Assembly: GCA_017530735.1 (NCBI GenBank) | Contig: JAFXMB010000103.1 | Coordinates: 1-49,118, forward strand | Length of the DNA: 49,118 nt | Direction: 5' to 3' | Source: Bacteroidaceae bacterium | Lineage (GTDB): Bacteria; Bacteroidota; Bacteroidia; Bacteroidales; Bacteroidaceae | In this document: piece after piece, positions 41,583-49,118 of the stretch | Layout: the number at the start of each line of letters is the position of its first letter | How positions within the stretch are numbered: the first letter of the stretch is position 1 | Position numbers and translations under genes: made by a program | The notes under the pieces: model-generated | Told to the model about the DNA's origin: nothing | What the model saw: the letters and a program-made list of their open reading frames with translations, nothing else | The model's database searches: none

Positions 41583-44087
41583 ATGGAGACAAAACCAAGA
41601 ATAATTATCAGCGGAGGCGGTACAGGAGGACACATCTTCCCGGCAGTGTCGATAGCGCATGCAATCAAGGCGCTAAGTCCGGAGGCGGAGATCCTGTTTG
41701 TGGGAGCCGAGGGCCGTATGGAGATGCAGCGTGTGCCGCAGGCAGGTTTTAACATAAAGGGACTACCCATCTGCGGTTTTGACCGCAAGAACCCGCTCAA
41801 GAATATTGTGGTGCTGTTCAAGATAGTACGCAGTCAGATGATGGCACGCCGCATAATACGTCAGTTCCGTCCTATGGTTGCAGTGGGAGTGGGCGGTTAT
41901 GCCAGCGGACCTACTCTGAGCATTGCCGGAAAGATGGGCATACCCACACTGCTTCAGGAGCAGAACTCCTATGCCGGTGTGACCAACAAACTGCTGGCCA
42001 AGAAGGCCTCAAAGATTTGTGTGGCTTATGACGGAATGGACCGTTTCTTTCCTGCCGATAAGATAATCAAAACCGGTAACCCCGTGCGTCCCACCCTTGC
42101 CAAGGGCGGCATTTCACGTAAGGAGGCATCGGTTGCAATGGGACTTGACCCCGACAAAAGGACCGTTCTGATTGTGGGAGGCAGCCTTGGCGCCCGTACT
42201 CTTAACGAGAGCGTGATGGCCAACCTGGACCTGATACGCATGTCTTATGACGTACAGTTCGTATGGCAGACCGGTAAGTACTACTTTGAGGAGATGAAGA
42301 GCCGTCTGGCTGCCGAGGAGCCTGTAGACAACCTCTTCCCCACGGAGTTCGTACAGGATATGGATCAGGCTTACGCTGCCGCCGACCTGGTGATTTCACG
42401 CGCCGGTGCCGGTACTATCTCGGAACTCTGCCTTCTGGGCAAGCCGGTGATCCTGGTTCCCTCACCCAATGTGGCCGAGGACCATCAGACCAAGAACGCC
42501 CTGGCTCTGGCCGACAGGGACGCCGCCATTCACATCCGTGACGTGGATGCCAAGAAGGAACTCATTCCGGCAGCCGTTGACCTGGTAAAGGATGATTCCC
42601 GTCTGCAGCAGCTGCATGACAACATACTTAAACTGGCCATGTATGATTCGGCCGAGATAATTGCCCGTGAGGTACTCAAACTGGCCGGTTACGGAAGCGG
42701 TTCACTCAGTCTGGACGACATAAAGTCTGTCTACTTTGTAGGTGCCGGAGGTATCGGCATGAGCGCCCTGGTACGTTATTTCCTGGCTCGCGGATGTAAG
42801 GTGGGCGGTTATGACAAGACTTCGACTGACTTGACATCGGCCCTGATAAAAGAGGGTGCCATGATAGGTTTCGATGATGATGTGGACAAGGTGGATGCCT
42901 GCTTCAAGGATTCAGCCTCAACACTCGTGGTTTATACTCCAGCCATTCCGGCCGACAACAAGATTCTGAACTGGTTCAACATGCACTGCTTTGACGTGCA
43001 GAAACGCGCTCAGGTGCTTGGCACTCTGACCCGTTCGCTGGATGGTTTGTGCGTGGCCGGAACACATGGCAAGACCACCACATCTTCAATGGTGGCATAT
43101 ATTCTGGACGGTACCGATGAGGGCTGCAACGCTTTCCTGGGCGGTATTCTCAAGAACATAGGCAGCAACCTGATGATTTCAAACAAGAGCCGCCGCGTTG
43201 TAATTGAGGCCGATGAGTTTGACCGTTCGTTCCACCATCTGACTCCGTTGCGCTCTGTCATTACCGCCGTTGATGCCGACCATCTTGATATTTACGGCAC
43301 ATATGAGGCATACGTGGAGAGTTTCCGCAAATACACATCGCTCATAAAGCCGGGCGGTGACCTGATACTGCATGTTGGCCTGGCCGACAAGATCAAGCCG
43401 CAACTGCAGCGGGGTGTGAACCTTTACACCTACGGTCTGGACGAGGGTAATTTCCACGCCGCAAACATAAGGGTGGGTAACGGTGAACTCAGGTTTGATT
43501 ACGTTTCCCCGCTGGGCAGTATCGCCGATGTGGAACTGGGCGTGCCCATCCCCATCAATGTTGAGAATGCAGTGGCTGCAATGGCTATGGCACAGATGAG
43601 CGGTGCGCCGGACAATGTCATCCGCGAGCGCATCGGCTCATTCCGCGGATGTGACCGCCGTTTTGACTTTCATGTAAAGAAGGCCGATACGGTTTATCTG
43701 AGTGACTATGCGCACCATCCCGAGGAGATACGTCAGTGTGCCCTGTCACTGCGCAAACTCTATGAGGGACGCAAGATTACATGCATATTCCAGCCGCACC
43801 TTTATACCCGCACAAGGGATTTCTACAATGAGTTCGCTGACAGCCTCTCACTGTTTGACGAGGTATGGCTGCTGGAGATATATCCTGCACGCGAGCAACC
43901 CATACCGGGTGTTACAAGCGCGCTGCTGGCTGAGAACATGAAACCGGGCGTTTGTAAGGGAGTGATTTCACGTAACCAGGTTCCTGAACTTGTCAAGTCC
44001 ATCAAGGATGATGTCCAGGTGCTGGTAACCCTGGGTGCCGGTGATCTGGAGGATTATGTTGAAACAATAACAGAGATACTCAAATAA
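41583..44087 (+). CDS. MurG-MurC fusion protein
   Basis: One uninterrupted 834-codon frame encodes two complete enzymes. Residues 1 to about 370 are MurG, which adds GlcNAc to lipid I to form lipid II: GGGTGGHIFPAVSIA, GGYASGPTL, GGSLGARTLNE and RAGAGTISEL. Residues about 380-834 are MurC, which adds L-alanine to UDP-MurNAc: GAGGIGMSA (387-395), ATP loop GTHGKTT (493-499), DADHLDIY, and SDYAHHPEEI. The linker is about GYGSGSLSLDD. No ATG, GTG or TTG in frame lies near the MurC start; the nearest upstream ATG is inside MurG (LAMYDSAE). In relatives the two are separate adjacent genes. A sequencing or assembly error is possible but would have to restore frame. Confidence 0.9.
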   Translation: METKPRIIISGGGTGGHIFPAVSIAHAIKALSPEAEILFVGAEGRMEMQRVPQAGFNIKGLPICGFDRKNPLKNIVVLFKIVRSQMMARRIIRQFRPMVAVGVGGYASGPTLSIAGKMGIPTLLQEQNSYAGVTNKLLAKKASKICVAYDGMDRFFPADKIIKTGNPVRPTLAKGGISRKEASVAMGLDPDKRTVLIVGGSLGARTLNESVMANLDLIRMSYDVQFVWQTGKYYFEEMKSRLAAEEPVDNLFPTEFVQDMDQAYAAADLVISRAGAGTISELCLLGKPVILVPSPNVAEDHQTKNALALADRDAAIHIRDVDAKKELIPAAVDLVKDDSRLQQLHDNILKLAMYDSAEIIAREVLKLAGYGSGSLSLDDIKSVYFVGAGGIGMSALVRYFLARGCKVGGYDKTSTDLTSALIKEGAMIGFDDDVDKVDACFKDSASTLVVYTPAIPADNKILNWFNMHCFDVQKRAQVLGTLTRSLDGLCVAGTHGKTTTSSMVAYILDGTDEGCNAFLGGILKNIGSNLMISNKSRRVVIEADEFDRSFHHLTPLRSVITAVDADHLDIYGTYEAYVESFRKYTSLIKPGGDLILHVGLADKIKPQLQRGVNLYTYGLDEGNFHAANIRVGNGELRFDYVSPLGSIADVELGVPIPINVENAVAAMAMAQMSGAPDNVIRERIGSFRGCDRRFDFHVKKADTVYLSDYAHHPEEIRQCALSLRKLYEGRKITCIFQPHLYTRTRDFYNEFADSLSLFDEVWLLEIYPAREQPIPGVTSALLAENMKPGVCKGVISRNQVPELVKSIKDDVQVLVTLGAGDLEDYVETITEILK

Positions 44088-44088
44088 G

Positions 44089-44823
44089 GTGCTTAAGAAG
44101 ATACTGTCCATATTATCGGTGGTTCTGCTGGCCGGATATCTGGGATATTCGGTGATAGCCATGACAGACAGGCATGAGGATACCCGTCTGTGCCGTGGCG
44201 TGGACCTGCATATCACGGATAGTCTTCATTTTGACCTTATAGATGAGGAGATGGTGCTGGGCGTGCTTCAGGAGCATTCTATTGATCCGGTGGGTCTGCC
44301 GCTTGATGAGATTGACCCTGAAAAGATAGAGGCCACGCTGCTGATGCATCCCCTGGTGGGCAAGGTACAGTGCTACAAGACCGGCGGAGACCTGCTCAGG
44401 ATAAACCTCTCAAGCAAGGTGCCTCTGGTACGTGTCATGAACAACCGCGGCCAGGATTTCTATGTGGATAGCAAGGGTGAGATACTTACCCAACGCTCGC
44501 TTGCGGTTCAACTGCCGGTGGCAACCGGTTACATAGACCGTCAGTTTGCGGCCGATGAGTTGCTGCAGGTGGTACGGGTGCTGGATCGTTCAGAGTTCTG
44601 GAAGGCACAGGTTGAACAGATAAACGTGACCAAGGACAGGCAGATAGAACTGGTGCCCCGCGTGGGTGACCATCTGCTGATATTGGGTACGGCCGATAAC
44701 ATTGAGGAGAAACTGGAGCGTCTCATGAACTTCTATGAGAAGGGCCTGGACAATGTGGGCTGGAACAAGTACCGCTCCATAAGCGTAGCCTATGACGGCC
44801 AGGTAGTATGTAAGAAACGATAA
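44089..44823 (+). CDS. ftsQ: cell division protein FtsQ
   Basis: A 244-residue bitopic membrane protein. One N-terminal helix (about 4-23, LSILSVVLLAGYLGYSVIA) leads to a periplasmic POTRA-like segment (LCRGVDLHITDSLHFDLIDEEMVLGVL) and the FtsQ beta domain (VGKVQCYKTGGDLLRINLSSKVPLVRV). GTG at 44089 is the start, 1 nt after the fusion gene stop; it gives the usual short basic lead MLKK. It links FtsL to the cytoplasmic divisome. Sequence conservation is low; position in the cluster supports the call. Confidence 0.88.
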   Translation: MLKKILSILSVVLLAGYLGYSVIAMTDRHEDTRLCRGVDLHITDSLHFDLIDEEMVLGVLQEHSIDPVGLPLDEIDPEKIEATLLMHPLVGKVQCYKTGGDLLRINLSSKVPLVRVMNNRGQDFYVDSKGEILTQRSLAVQLPVATGYIDRQFAADELLQVVRVLDRSEFWKAQVEQINVTKDRQIELVPRVGDHLLILGTADNIEEKLERLMNFYEKGLDNVGWNKYRSISVAYDGQVVCKKR

Positions 44824-44831
44824 TAAGATAG

Positions 44832-46265
44832 ATGGAAGAAAAAGTAATTGTTGCTATTGAACTTGGCTCGTCCAAGATCTCAGGCGTGGCTGGTCAGATA
44901 ATGACTGACGGTTCACTCAAGGTGCTGGCCTATGCCGGTGTGCCGTCATCGTCATGCATCCGTCACGGCGCTGTCTATAACCTGGACAAGACGGCTAATG
45001 CCATAGCCGAAGTCGTGGAACGTCTCAATTCAATCCTTTCAACCAGCATAGAGAAGGTCTATGTGGGTTACAATGCAAAGGGTCTCAAGTCCATAATCAG
45101 CAAGGTGGAGCACCAGTTTGAAGATGAGACTGTTGTCAGCCAGGAGGTTATAGACGATATGTTCCAGCAGTGCAGCGAGATAGACTATGAGGGTTATGTA
45201 AACCTGTTCCAGGAGTCACAGGAGTATGTCGTTGACAACAAGCGCGGAACGGAGACTGACCCCATCGGTGTAGCCTGCCGTTCACTGGGCGGCAGTTACC
45301 TGAACATCCTGCTTAAGAAACAGGTGGCCGATTACATTGCACAGTGCTTCATGATGGCACAGGTTGAGATTGTGGACGGCTATGTTGCACCCATGGCCGA
45401 GGCCGATGCCATCCTGACCGATGATGACCGCCAGCAGGGCTGCGTCCTGGTTGACTACGGTGCCGACACCACCACCGTATCGGTCTATAAGAACGGCATG
45501 CTGCGTTACCTTCGTGTAATTCCGCTTGGCAGCGCGCTGATTACCCGTGACCTTTCGGCAATACTCAAGATAGAACCCGAGCAGGCAGAGCAGATAAAGT
45601 GCACCTACGGCCTGTGCAACCTCATAGGCAGCCAGGATGCCAGCGAGACAATAATGATCAATGACAGCAAGGTGCTGCTCAAGGATATAGGCGATATAAT
45701 CGAGGCCCGTAACGAGGAGATAATCCGTAACGTATGCGCACAGATCAAGGCATCGGGTTACGGTGAGGTCCTTTATGCGGGAATAGTTCTGACAGGCGGC
45801 GGCTCACAGTTGCGCCAGTTGGATCAGGTGTTTGTCAAACTGATGCCTTCAATGCGCCGTCCGCGTGTGGTGACTGAACCGGCATGCGGCGTGACATGGA
45901 TTGAGCCCAGCTGGAAACGCGGCGACGGCTCACAGCTGGCACTGCTTTCAGTTATGGCCAAGGGCGATGAGAACTGCTGCGAACTTCCCAAGATGGACGA
46001 GATTGACAATATATCGGCCGAGAATCAGGATAAGGTGGTTCAGATAGATCTCTTTACCGAGGCTGGTGAGAGCGCTCAGGCCGAGCGTGACCGCAAGGAG
46101 CAGGAGGAACGTGAGAAAGCCGCTGCCCAGAAGGAGGAAGAGGCTGCCTTGAGAGAGGAGGAGGCTGAGAAAAAACGTACCAAGAAGGTCAGCGTGTTCA
46201 AGCGTTGGGTTGACAACGTGATGAACATGGGTGAGAGTTTCTTTGAGGATAAAGACAACAATTGA
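44832..46265 (+). CDS. ftsA: cell division protein FtsA
   Basis: A 477-residue actin-like ATPase that tethers FtsZ to the membrane. The ATPase blocks are IELGSSKISGVAG at the N-terminus, VLVDYGADTTTVSVY and IVLTGGGSQLRQL. After about residue 385 comes a Glu/Lys/Ala-rich coiled segment (ERDRKEQEEREKAAAQKEEE) and then a C-terminal amphipathic helix VSVFKRWVDNVMNMG, the membrane-targeting sequence. Stop lies 2 nt before the ftsZ ATG. Confidence 0.94.
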   Translation: MEEKVIVAIELGSSKISGVAGQIMTDGSLKVLAYAGVPSSSCIRHGAVYNLDKTANAIAEVVERLNSILSTSIEKVYVGYNAKGLKSIISKVEHQFEDETVVSQEVIDDMFQQCSEIDYEGYVNLFQESQEYVVDNKRGTETDPIGVACRSLGGSYLNILLKKQVADYIAQCFMMAQVEIVDGYVAPMAEADAILTDDDRQQGCVLVDYGADTTTVSVYKNGMLRYLRVIPLGSALITRDLSAILKIEPEQAEQIKCTYGLCNLIGSQDASETIMINDSKVLLKDIGDIIEARNEEIIRNVCAQIKASGYGEVLYAGIVLTGGGSQLRQLDQVFVKLMPSMRRPRVVTEPACGVTWIEPSWKRGDGSQLALLSVMAKGDENCCELPKMDEIDNISAENQDKVVQIDLFTEAGESAQAERDRKEQEEREKAAAQKEEEAALREEEAEKKRTKKVSVFKRWVDNVMNMGESFFEDKDNN

Positions 46266-46267
46266 CT

Positions 46268-47479
46268 ATGAACCAGGATATAAAAGAATTTGAGGAGAAA
46301 GAGATTCTCCCGTTTGATTTTCCTACCGAATCGCGTAAGATAATCAAGGTTATCGGTGTGGGCGGCGGTGGCAGCAATGCCGTCAAGAACATGTACCGTG
46401 AAGGTATCCATGACGTGGTTTTCGTTATAGCCAATACTGACCAGCAGGCATTGGCCGATTCGGACATACCCATCAAACTCCAGTTGGGCCGTCAGACCAC
46501 CAACGGTCTGGGTGCCGGCAATGACCCTGCAGTGGCCCGCAAGGCTGCCGAGGAGAGCATGGAGGAGATCAAGGCACAGTTCAAGGACGATACCCAGATG
46601 GTATTCATCACCGCCGGAATGGGCGGCGGTACAGGAACCGGTGCGGCTCCCGTGATTGCCAAGTGCGCCAGAGACTGCGGCATGCTTACCGTGGGCATCG
46701 TAACCATCCCGTTCAAGTTTGAGATGCGCCCCAAGATCAAACAGGCGCTCAAGGGTGTGCGCGAGATGTCACAGTATGTCGATGCACTGCTCGTTATAAG
46801 CAATGAGAAACTGCTTGAGATGTACCCCGACAAGAGCGTGGCTACCGGTTTCAAGCATGTTGACGAGACCCTTACCACTGCAACCAAGAGTATAGCCGAG
46901 CTGATTACCTGCCGCGGTATAATAAACCTTGACTTCCGCGATGTCAAGAAGATACTGAGCAACGGCGGTGTAGCCATAATGAGTACCGGTGTCGCCAAGG
47001 GCGAGAACCGTGTCAACCAGGCTTTTGACGCTGCTCTGAAATCGCCTCTTCTCTACAACAATGATATTCATAAATCCAAGAAAATTCTGTTTAACATCTA
47101 CCAGAGCACACAGGCTGACCATCAGCTGATGCTTGACGAGATGAATGAGGTGCGTCATTTCATGGATAAGTTCGAAGACAAGAACATCGAGGTTATCTGG
47201 GGCCTTGCCAATGACGACACCCTGACCGATGAGGTCAAGATAACTGTTCTGGCTACCGGTTTCGGTATGGAGAGCATTCCTATGATGGATGATGAGGAGG
47301 AGGCTGACCGCGTCATCGAGGATATTTACGGTGACCGCGTAGACAAACGCCAACTCTATCTCTATGAGATGACCGATGCCGACCTGGACAATGACGCACT
47401 GATTGATGCCATCGAGGCATCACCTACATATCTCAGGAATACTGTGGGATTGTCCGAGCTCAAGGCACTGCGTGCCTAA
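46268..47479 (+). CDS. ftsZ: cell division GTPase FtsZ
   Basis: A 403-residue tubulin homologue that forms the Z ring. The G-box is GMGGGTGTGAAPV; GVGGGGSNAVKNM and the NLDFRDVKKIL T7 loop are intact. The C-terminal peptide ASPTYLRN stands in for the usual PAFLR-type site that binds FtsA, followed by a 15-residue tail. ATG 46268 is used; a TTG two codons earlier overlaps ftsA. Its stop overlaps the stop of the convergent recO gene by 4 bp. Confidence 0.97.
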   Translation: MNQDIKEFEEKEILPFDFPTESRKIIKVIGVGGGGSNAVKNMYREGIHDVVFVIANTDQQALADSDIPIKLQLGRQTTNGLGAGNDPAVARKAAEESMEEIKAQFKDDTQMVFITAGMGGGTGTGAAPVIAKCARDCGMLTVGIVTIPFKFEMRPKIKQALKGVREMSQYVDALLVISNEKLLEMYPDKSVATGFKHVDETLTTATKSIAELITCRGIINLDFRDVKKILSNGGVAIMSTGVAKGENRVNQAFDAALKSPLLYNNDIHKSKKILFNIYQSTQADHQLMLDEMNEVRHFMDKFEDKNIEVIWGLANDDTLTDEVKITVLATGFGMESIPMMDDEEEADRVIEDIYGDRVDKRQLYLYEMTDADLDNDALIDAIEASPTYLRNTVGLSELKALRA

Positions 47480-48204
47480 CCGAACACCGTCTCAAGTACC
47501 TCTATTGACTTGAGCAGAGGGAATGAGGGTATGTGAAGACGGAAGAATGTATTGAGTGCATTCAGCAGCATGACGCGTTCCTGACCTGTCAGGGGCGCGT
47601 CTTTCATTCCGTCATAATCTGAGTTCATGAGCAGGTACAGCTTGTATGAAAGCTCGGCGGGTATGTACTCGGTATGCTTGGGGAGCAGGGGAGTGAAACA
47701 GCCGTCGCGCATATCGAGCACGCATCCGGGTACGTATTCATCGGCATTGGGACATACTCCTATGTGGCTTGCAGTGCCTATGATGAAGGCTATGTGGAAG
47801 TTGGAGTAGGTGCCCTCCTGGGCGCGGTCAAACCATGAAAGAGATTCGGTCAGGAACCTGAACAGGGCGGGATTGTTCTGCTCTCCCTTAAGGGCGTATG
47901 TGAGGAACTCAGACAGGAACAGCGCAATGGCGCTTTTAAAGGGATTGCGCGGTATATCTCCGTAGGGGGCGCAGTTCTTTATCTCCTTTATGTGCTGGAG
48001 CGACTCAGTTGGAATATACTCGGCCTGGAACTCAAGTTGGGTGAGCGGTTGCAGCAGGGTGTTGCGGCTGGCGTTCTTTCCGGTCTTGGAGAGAAACCAT
48101 ATAAAGGGCACCATACCGTGCTGGCTGGTAAATACGTGAGCCACGCTCGTACGGTCATTATGCCTTACGGAACCTATCAGTATGCCTCTTTCAACCTGCC
48201 ACAT
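47476..48204 (-). CDS. recO: DNA repair protein RecO
   Basis: A 242-residue recombination mediator that loads RecA with RecR and anneals single strands. N-terminal OB fold (about 1-80: ERGILIGSVRHNDRTSVAHVFTSQHG) and a helical C-terminal domain. Cysteines at KNCAP and VCPNADEYVPGC...GC do not form the classical zinc four-cysteine set in order, and Bacteroidota RecO often lacks it. It is convergent with ftsZ, stops overlapping by 4 bp, and starts at ATG 48204. Confidence 0.88.
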   Translation of the reverse strand: MWQVERGILIGSVRHNDRTSVAHVFTSQHGMVPFIWFLSKTGKNASRNTLLQPLTQLEFQAEYIPTESLQHIKEIKNCAPYGDIPRNPFKSAIALFLSEFLTYALKGEQNNPALFRFLTESLSWFDRAQEGTYSNFHIAFIIGTASHIGVCPNADEYVPGCVLDMRDGCFTPLLPKHTEYIPAELSYKLYLLMNSDYDGMKDAPLTGQERVMLLNALNTFFRLHIPSFPLLKSIEVLETVFG

Positions 48205-48222
48205 AACTTTTCTCTATGGTAG

Positions 48223-48230
48223 CGAAGATA
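48223..48230 (-). promoter_or_regulatory. -7 box of recO
   Basis: TATCTTCG on the minus strand, 18 bp before the ATG; a one-mismatch match with no clear -33. Confidence 0.4.
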
Positions 48231-48250
48231 TAAAAAAATACTGGAGAAAG

Positions 48251-48281
48251 TTTGATGTTTGGAAAAATGTAACTACTTTTG
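48251..48281 (+). promoter_or_regulatory. promoter of tRNA-Glu and rpsT
   Basis: TTTG at 48251-48254, exactly 19 bp, TACTTTTG at 48274-48281. The leader before the tRNA holds a small ggcctc-ccgt-gaggct hairpin. Confidence 0.8.
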
Positions 48282-48326
48282 CATCCGCTTTATAGGGCGG
48301 CCTCCCGTGAGGCTACCGGAAAGGAT

Positions 48327-48398
48327 GGCGCGTTCGTATATCGGCTAGTACTCAAGATTTTCATTCTTGCAAGATGAGTTCGACTCTCATACGCGCTA
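48327..48398 (+). tRNA. tRNA-Glu(TTC)
   Basis: A 72 nt cloverleaf. Acceptor ggcgcgt/acgcgct with discriminator A, anticodon stem caaga/tcttg with loop ttttcat (TTC), T-arm gatgagttcgactctcat. CCA is not encoded. rpsT follows 32 bp later with no terminator, so co-transcription is likely. Confidence 0.95.
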
Positions 48399-48430
48399 CA
48401 AATTGAATAATTAAAAAAACGTTTTTTATA

Positions 48431-48685
48431 ATGGCAAACCACAAATCAGCCCTCAAGGCTATCAGAAAGAGCGAGAAGAGAAGACTTCACAACCGTTATT
48501 ATGCAAAGACCATGCGTAATGCAGTTCGTCAGCTTCGCGCTATGACCAACAAGGAGGAGGCTGCTGCAACCTATCCCAAGGTTCAGAAGATGCTGGACAA
48601 GCTGGCTAAGACCAAGCTCATCCACAAGAACAAGGCCGCTAACCTCAAGTCAAAGCTTTGCGCTCACATCGCTAAGCTCGCTTAA
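48431..48685 (+). CDS. rpsT: 30S ribosomal protein S20
   Basis: An 84-residue, very basic, helical protein that binds 16S rRNA in the 30S body. [22 protein letters not shown] and [22 protein letters not shown] are the S20 family blocks, and the length is typical. It shares the promoter of tRNA-Glu. A palindrome and then a strong terminator follow. Confidence 0.97.
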   Translation: MANHKSALKAIRKSEKRRLHNRYYAKTMRNAVRQLRAMTNKEEAAATYPKVQKMLDKLAKTKLIHKNKAANLKSKLCAHIAKLA

Positions 48686-48710
48686 CACAAAAGGGACGGT
48701 TCCCTCTGTG
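48686..48710. repeat. GGGA-CGG-TCCC palindrome after rpsT
   Basis: An imperfect hairpin pairs caca...aggga with tccct...tgtg (48686-48696 with 48701-48710) and begins at the rpsT stop. The words CACA-AAAGGGAC and CTGTGTCA are shared with the hairpin at 7302. Confidence 0.6.
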
Positions 48711-48726
48711 TCAGTTAGTAAAAAAT

Positions 48727-48755
48727 AGGTTGGAATTTTTTCCAACCTTTTTTTT
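48727..48755 (+). terminator. terminator of tRNA-Glu-rpsT
   Basis: Perfect 9 bp stem aggttggaa/ttccaacct (48727-48735 with 48740-48748) followed by eight T residues. Confidence 0.9.
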
Positions 48756-48847
48756 ACGCGACCGGAGGGAGCCAAGCGACGGAACGGAGCGTTTTTGCGA
48801 TAGCAAAATAAAATAAGGCTTATGCCACTTGTGGCGACATTGATGCT
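48756..48847. other. structured intergenic segment between rpsT and gyrB
   Basis: GC-rich imperfect direct repeats (gcgaccggaggga and gcgacggaacgga near 48758-48789), a ttttgc/gcaaaa hairpin (48793-48808), and the palindrome gccacttgtggc (48824-48835). The word gccaagcgacggaac (48771-48785) also occurs, with one inserted base, in reverse next to the element ending at 23850. No ORF is seen. Confidence 0.5.
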
Positions 48848-49118
48848 TTAAGCATCGATGTTGGCATAGGTTGCGTTGCGCTCGATGAACTCGCGGCGGG
48901 TGCCGACATCCTCACCCATCAGCATGCTGAAGATGCGGTCAGCCTCGGCGGCATCCTGGATGTGAACCTGCTTGAGCAGACGGTTCTCGGGGTTCATTGT
49001 GGTATCCCAGAGCTGCTCGGGGTTCATCTCACCCAGACCTTTATAGCGCTGGGTTATGATGTTTGACTCAAGTCCTGCACCGTACTGGTCGATAAAGCGC
49101 TGGCGCTGAACGTCATCA
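48848..49118 (-). CDS. gyrB: DNA gyrase subunit B, C-terminal end (partial)
   Basis: The last 89 residues of GyrB on the minus strand, continuing beyond the window. [24 protein letters not shown] is the diagnostic TOPRIM-end motif of GyrB, followed by [25 protein letters not shown] and the ending YANIDA. Gyrase introduces negative supercoils with GyrA. The stop codon TAA sits in the loop of an 11 bp near-perfect hairpin (about 48837-48861), which may serve in termination. Confidence 0.93.
   Translation of the reverse strand, partial: DDVQRQRFIDQYGAGLESNIITQRYKGLGEMNPEQLWDTTMNPENRLLKQVHIQDAAEADRIFSMLMGEDVGTRREFIERNATYANIDA

Overview
The window is a stretch of a Bacteroidota chromosome, most probably order Bacteroidales and gut-associated, with GC near 50 percent by eye. 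The evidence is the promoter style (-7 boxes of the form TAnnTTTG, several with a TTG or TTTG about 19 bp upstream), the gene order mraZ-rsmH-ftsL-ftsI-murE-mraY-murD-ftsW-murG-murC-ftsQ-ftsA-ftsZ, a PASTA-tailed FtsI, SusC-like N-terminal modules and acidic post-cysteine lipoprotein signals. No prophage, CRISPR array, transposase or defence cassette is visible; most of the window is core genome.

Layout. 1-1800: two tandem secreted paralogues with carboxypeptidase-regulatory-like domains, bracketed by two near-identical copies of a ~180 bp intergenic repeat with 15 bp terminal inverted repeats, then tRNA-Leu on the minus strand. 1950-4320: GDP-mannose pyrophosphorylase and an NhaC-type antiporter. 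4420-7290: tRNA-Asn, an S41 protease, a possible 42-residue minus-strand membrane protein and a secreted SGNH/CE6-type esterase. 7340-17580: a tightly packed ~10 kb run rimP-nusA-infB-cvpA-sufB-sufC-sufD-sufS behind one strong promoter and a leader terminator hairpin, coupling translation factors to Fe-S cluster assembly. 17660-23664: a probable surface lipoprotein, gpmI, nhaA, and a divergent rubredoxin/flavo-diiron pair for oxygen or NO detoxification. 23668-27158: a 183 bp inverted-repeat element, then a BlaI/BlaR1-type repressor-protease pair with a cluster of ACTAT/ATAGT dyads upstream and an unusually large (~640 residue) sensor domain. 27205-32032: a glycine-rich alpha/beta hydrolase, DUF456, DUF3109, a lipoprotein and a SulP transporter.

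32220-47480 is the division and cell wall (dcw) cluster, headed by MraZ with three 10-bp-phased GTGGG operator boxes. It makes meso-DAP peptidoglycan precursors (MurE carries DNPR) and the divisome. The standout is a single 834-codon reading frame joining complete MurG and MurC domains, with no start codon near the MurC domain. The dcw cluster ends convergently against recO; tRNA-Glu and rpsT follow, and the window ends inside gyrB on the minus strand.

The most novel-looking signals are the MurG-MurC fusion, the BlaR1-like receptor with its dyad cluster, the two kinds of inverted-repeat intergenic element, a family of GGGAC or GGGTCTGACCC palindromes next to gene ends, the leader terminator before rimP, and the unannotated small membrane protein.
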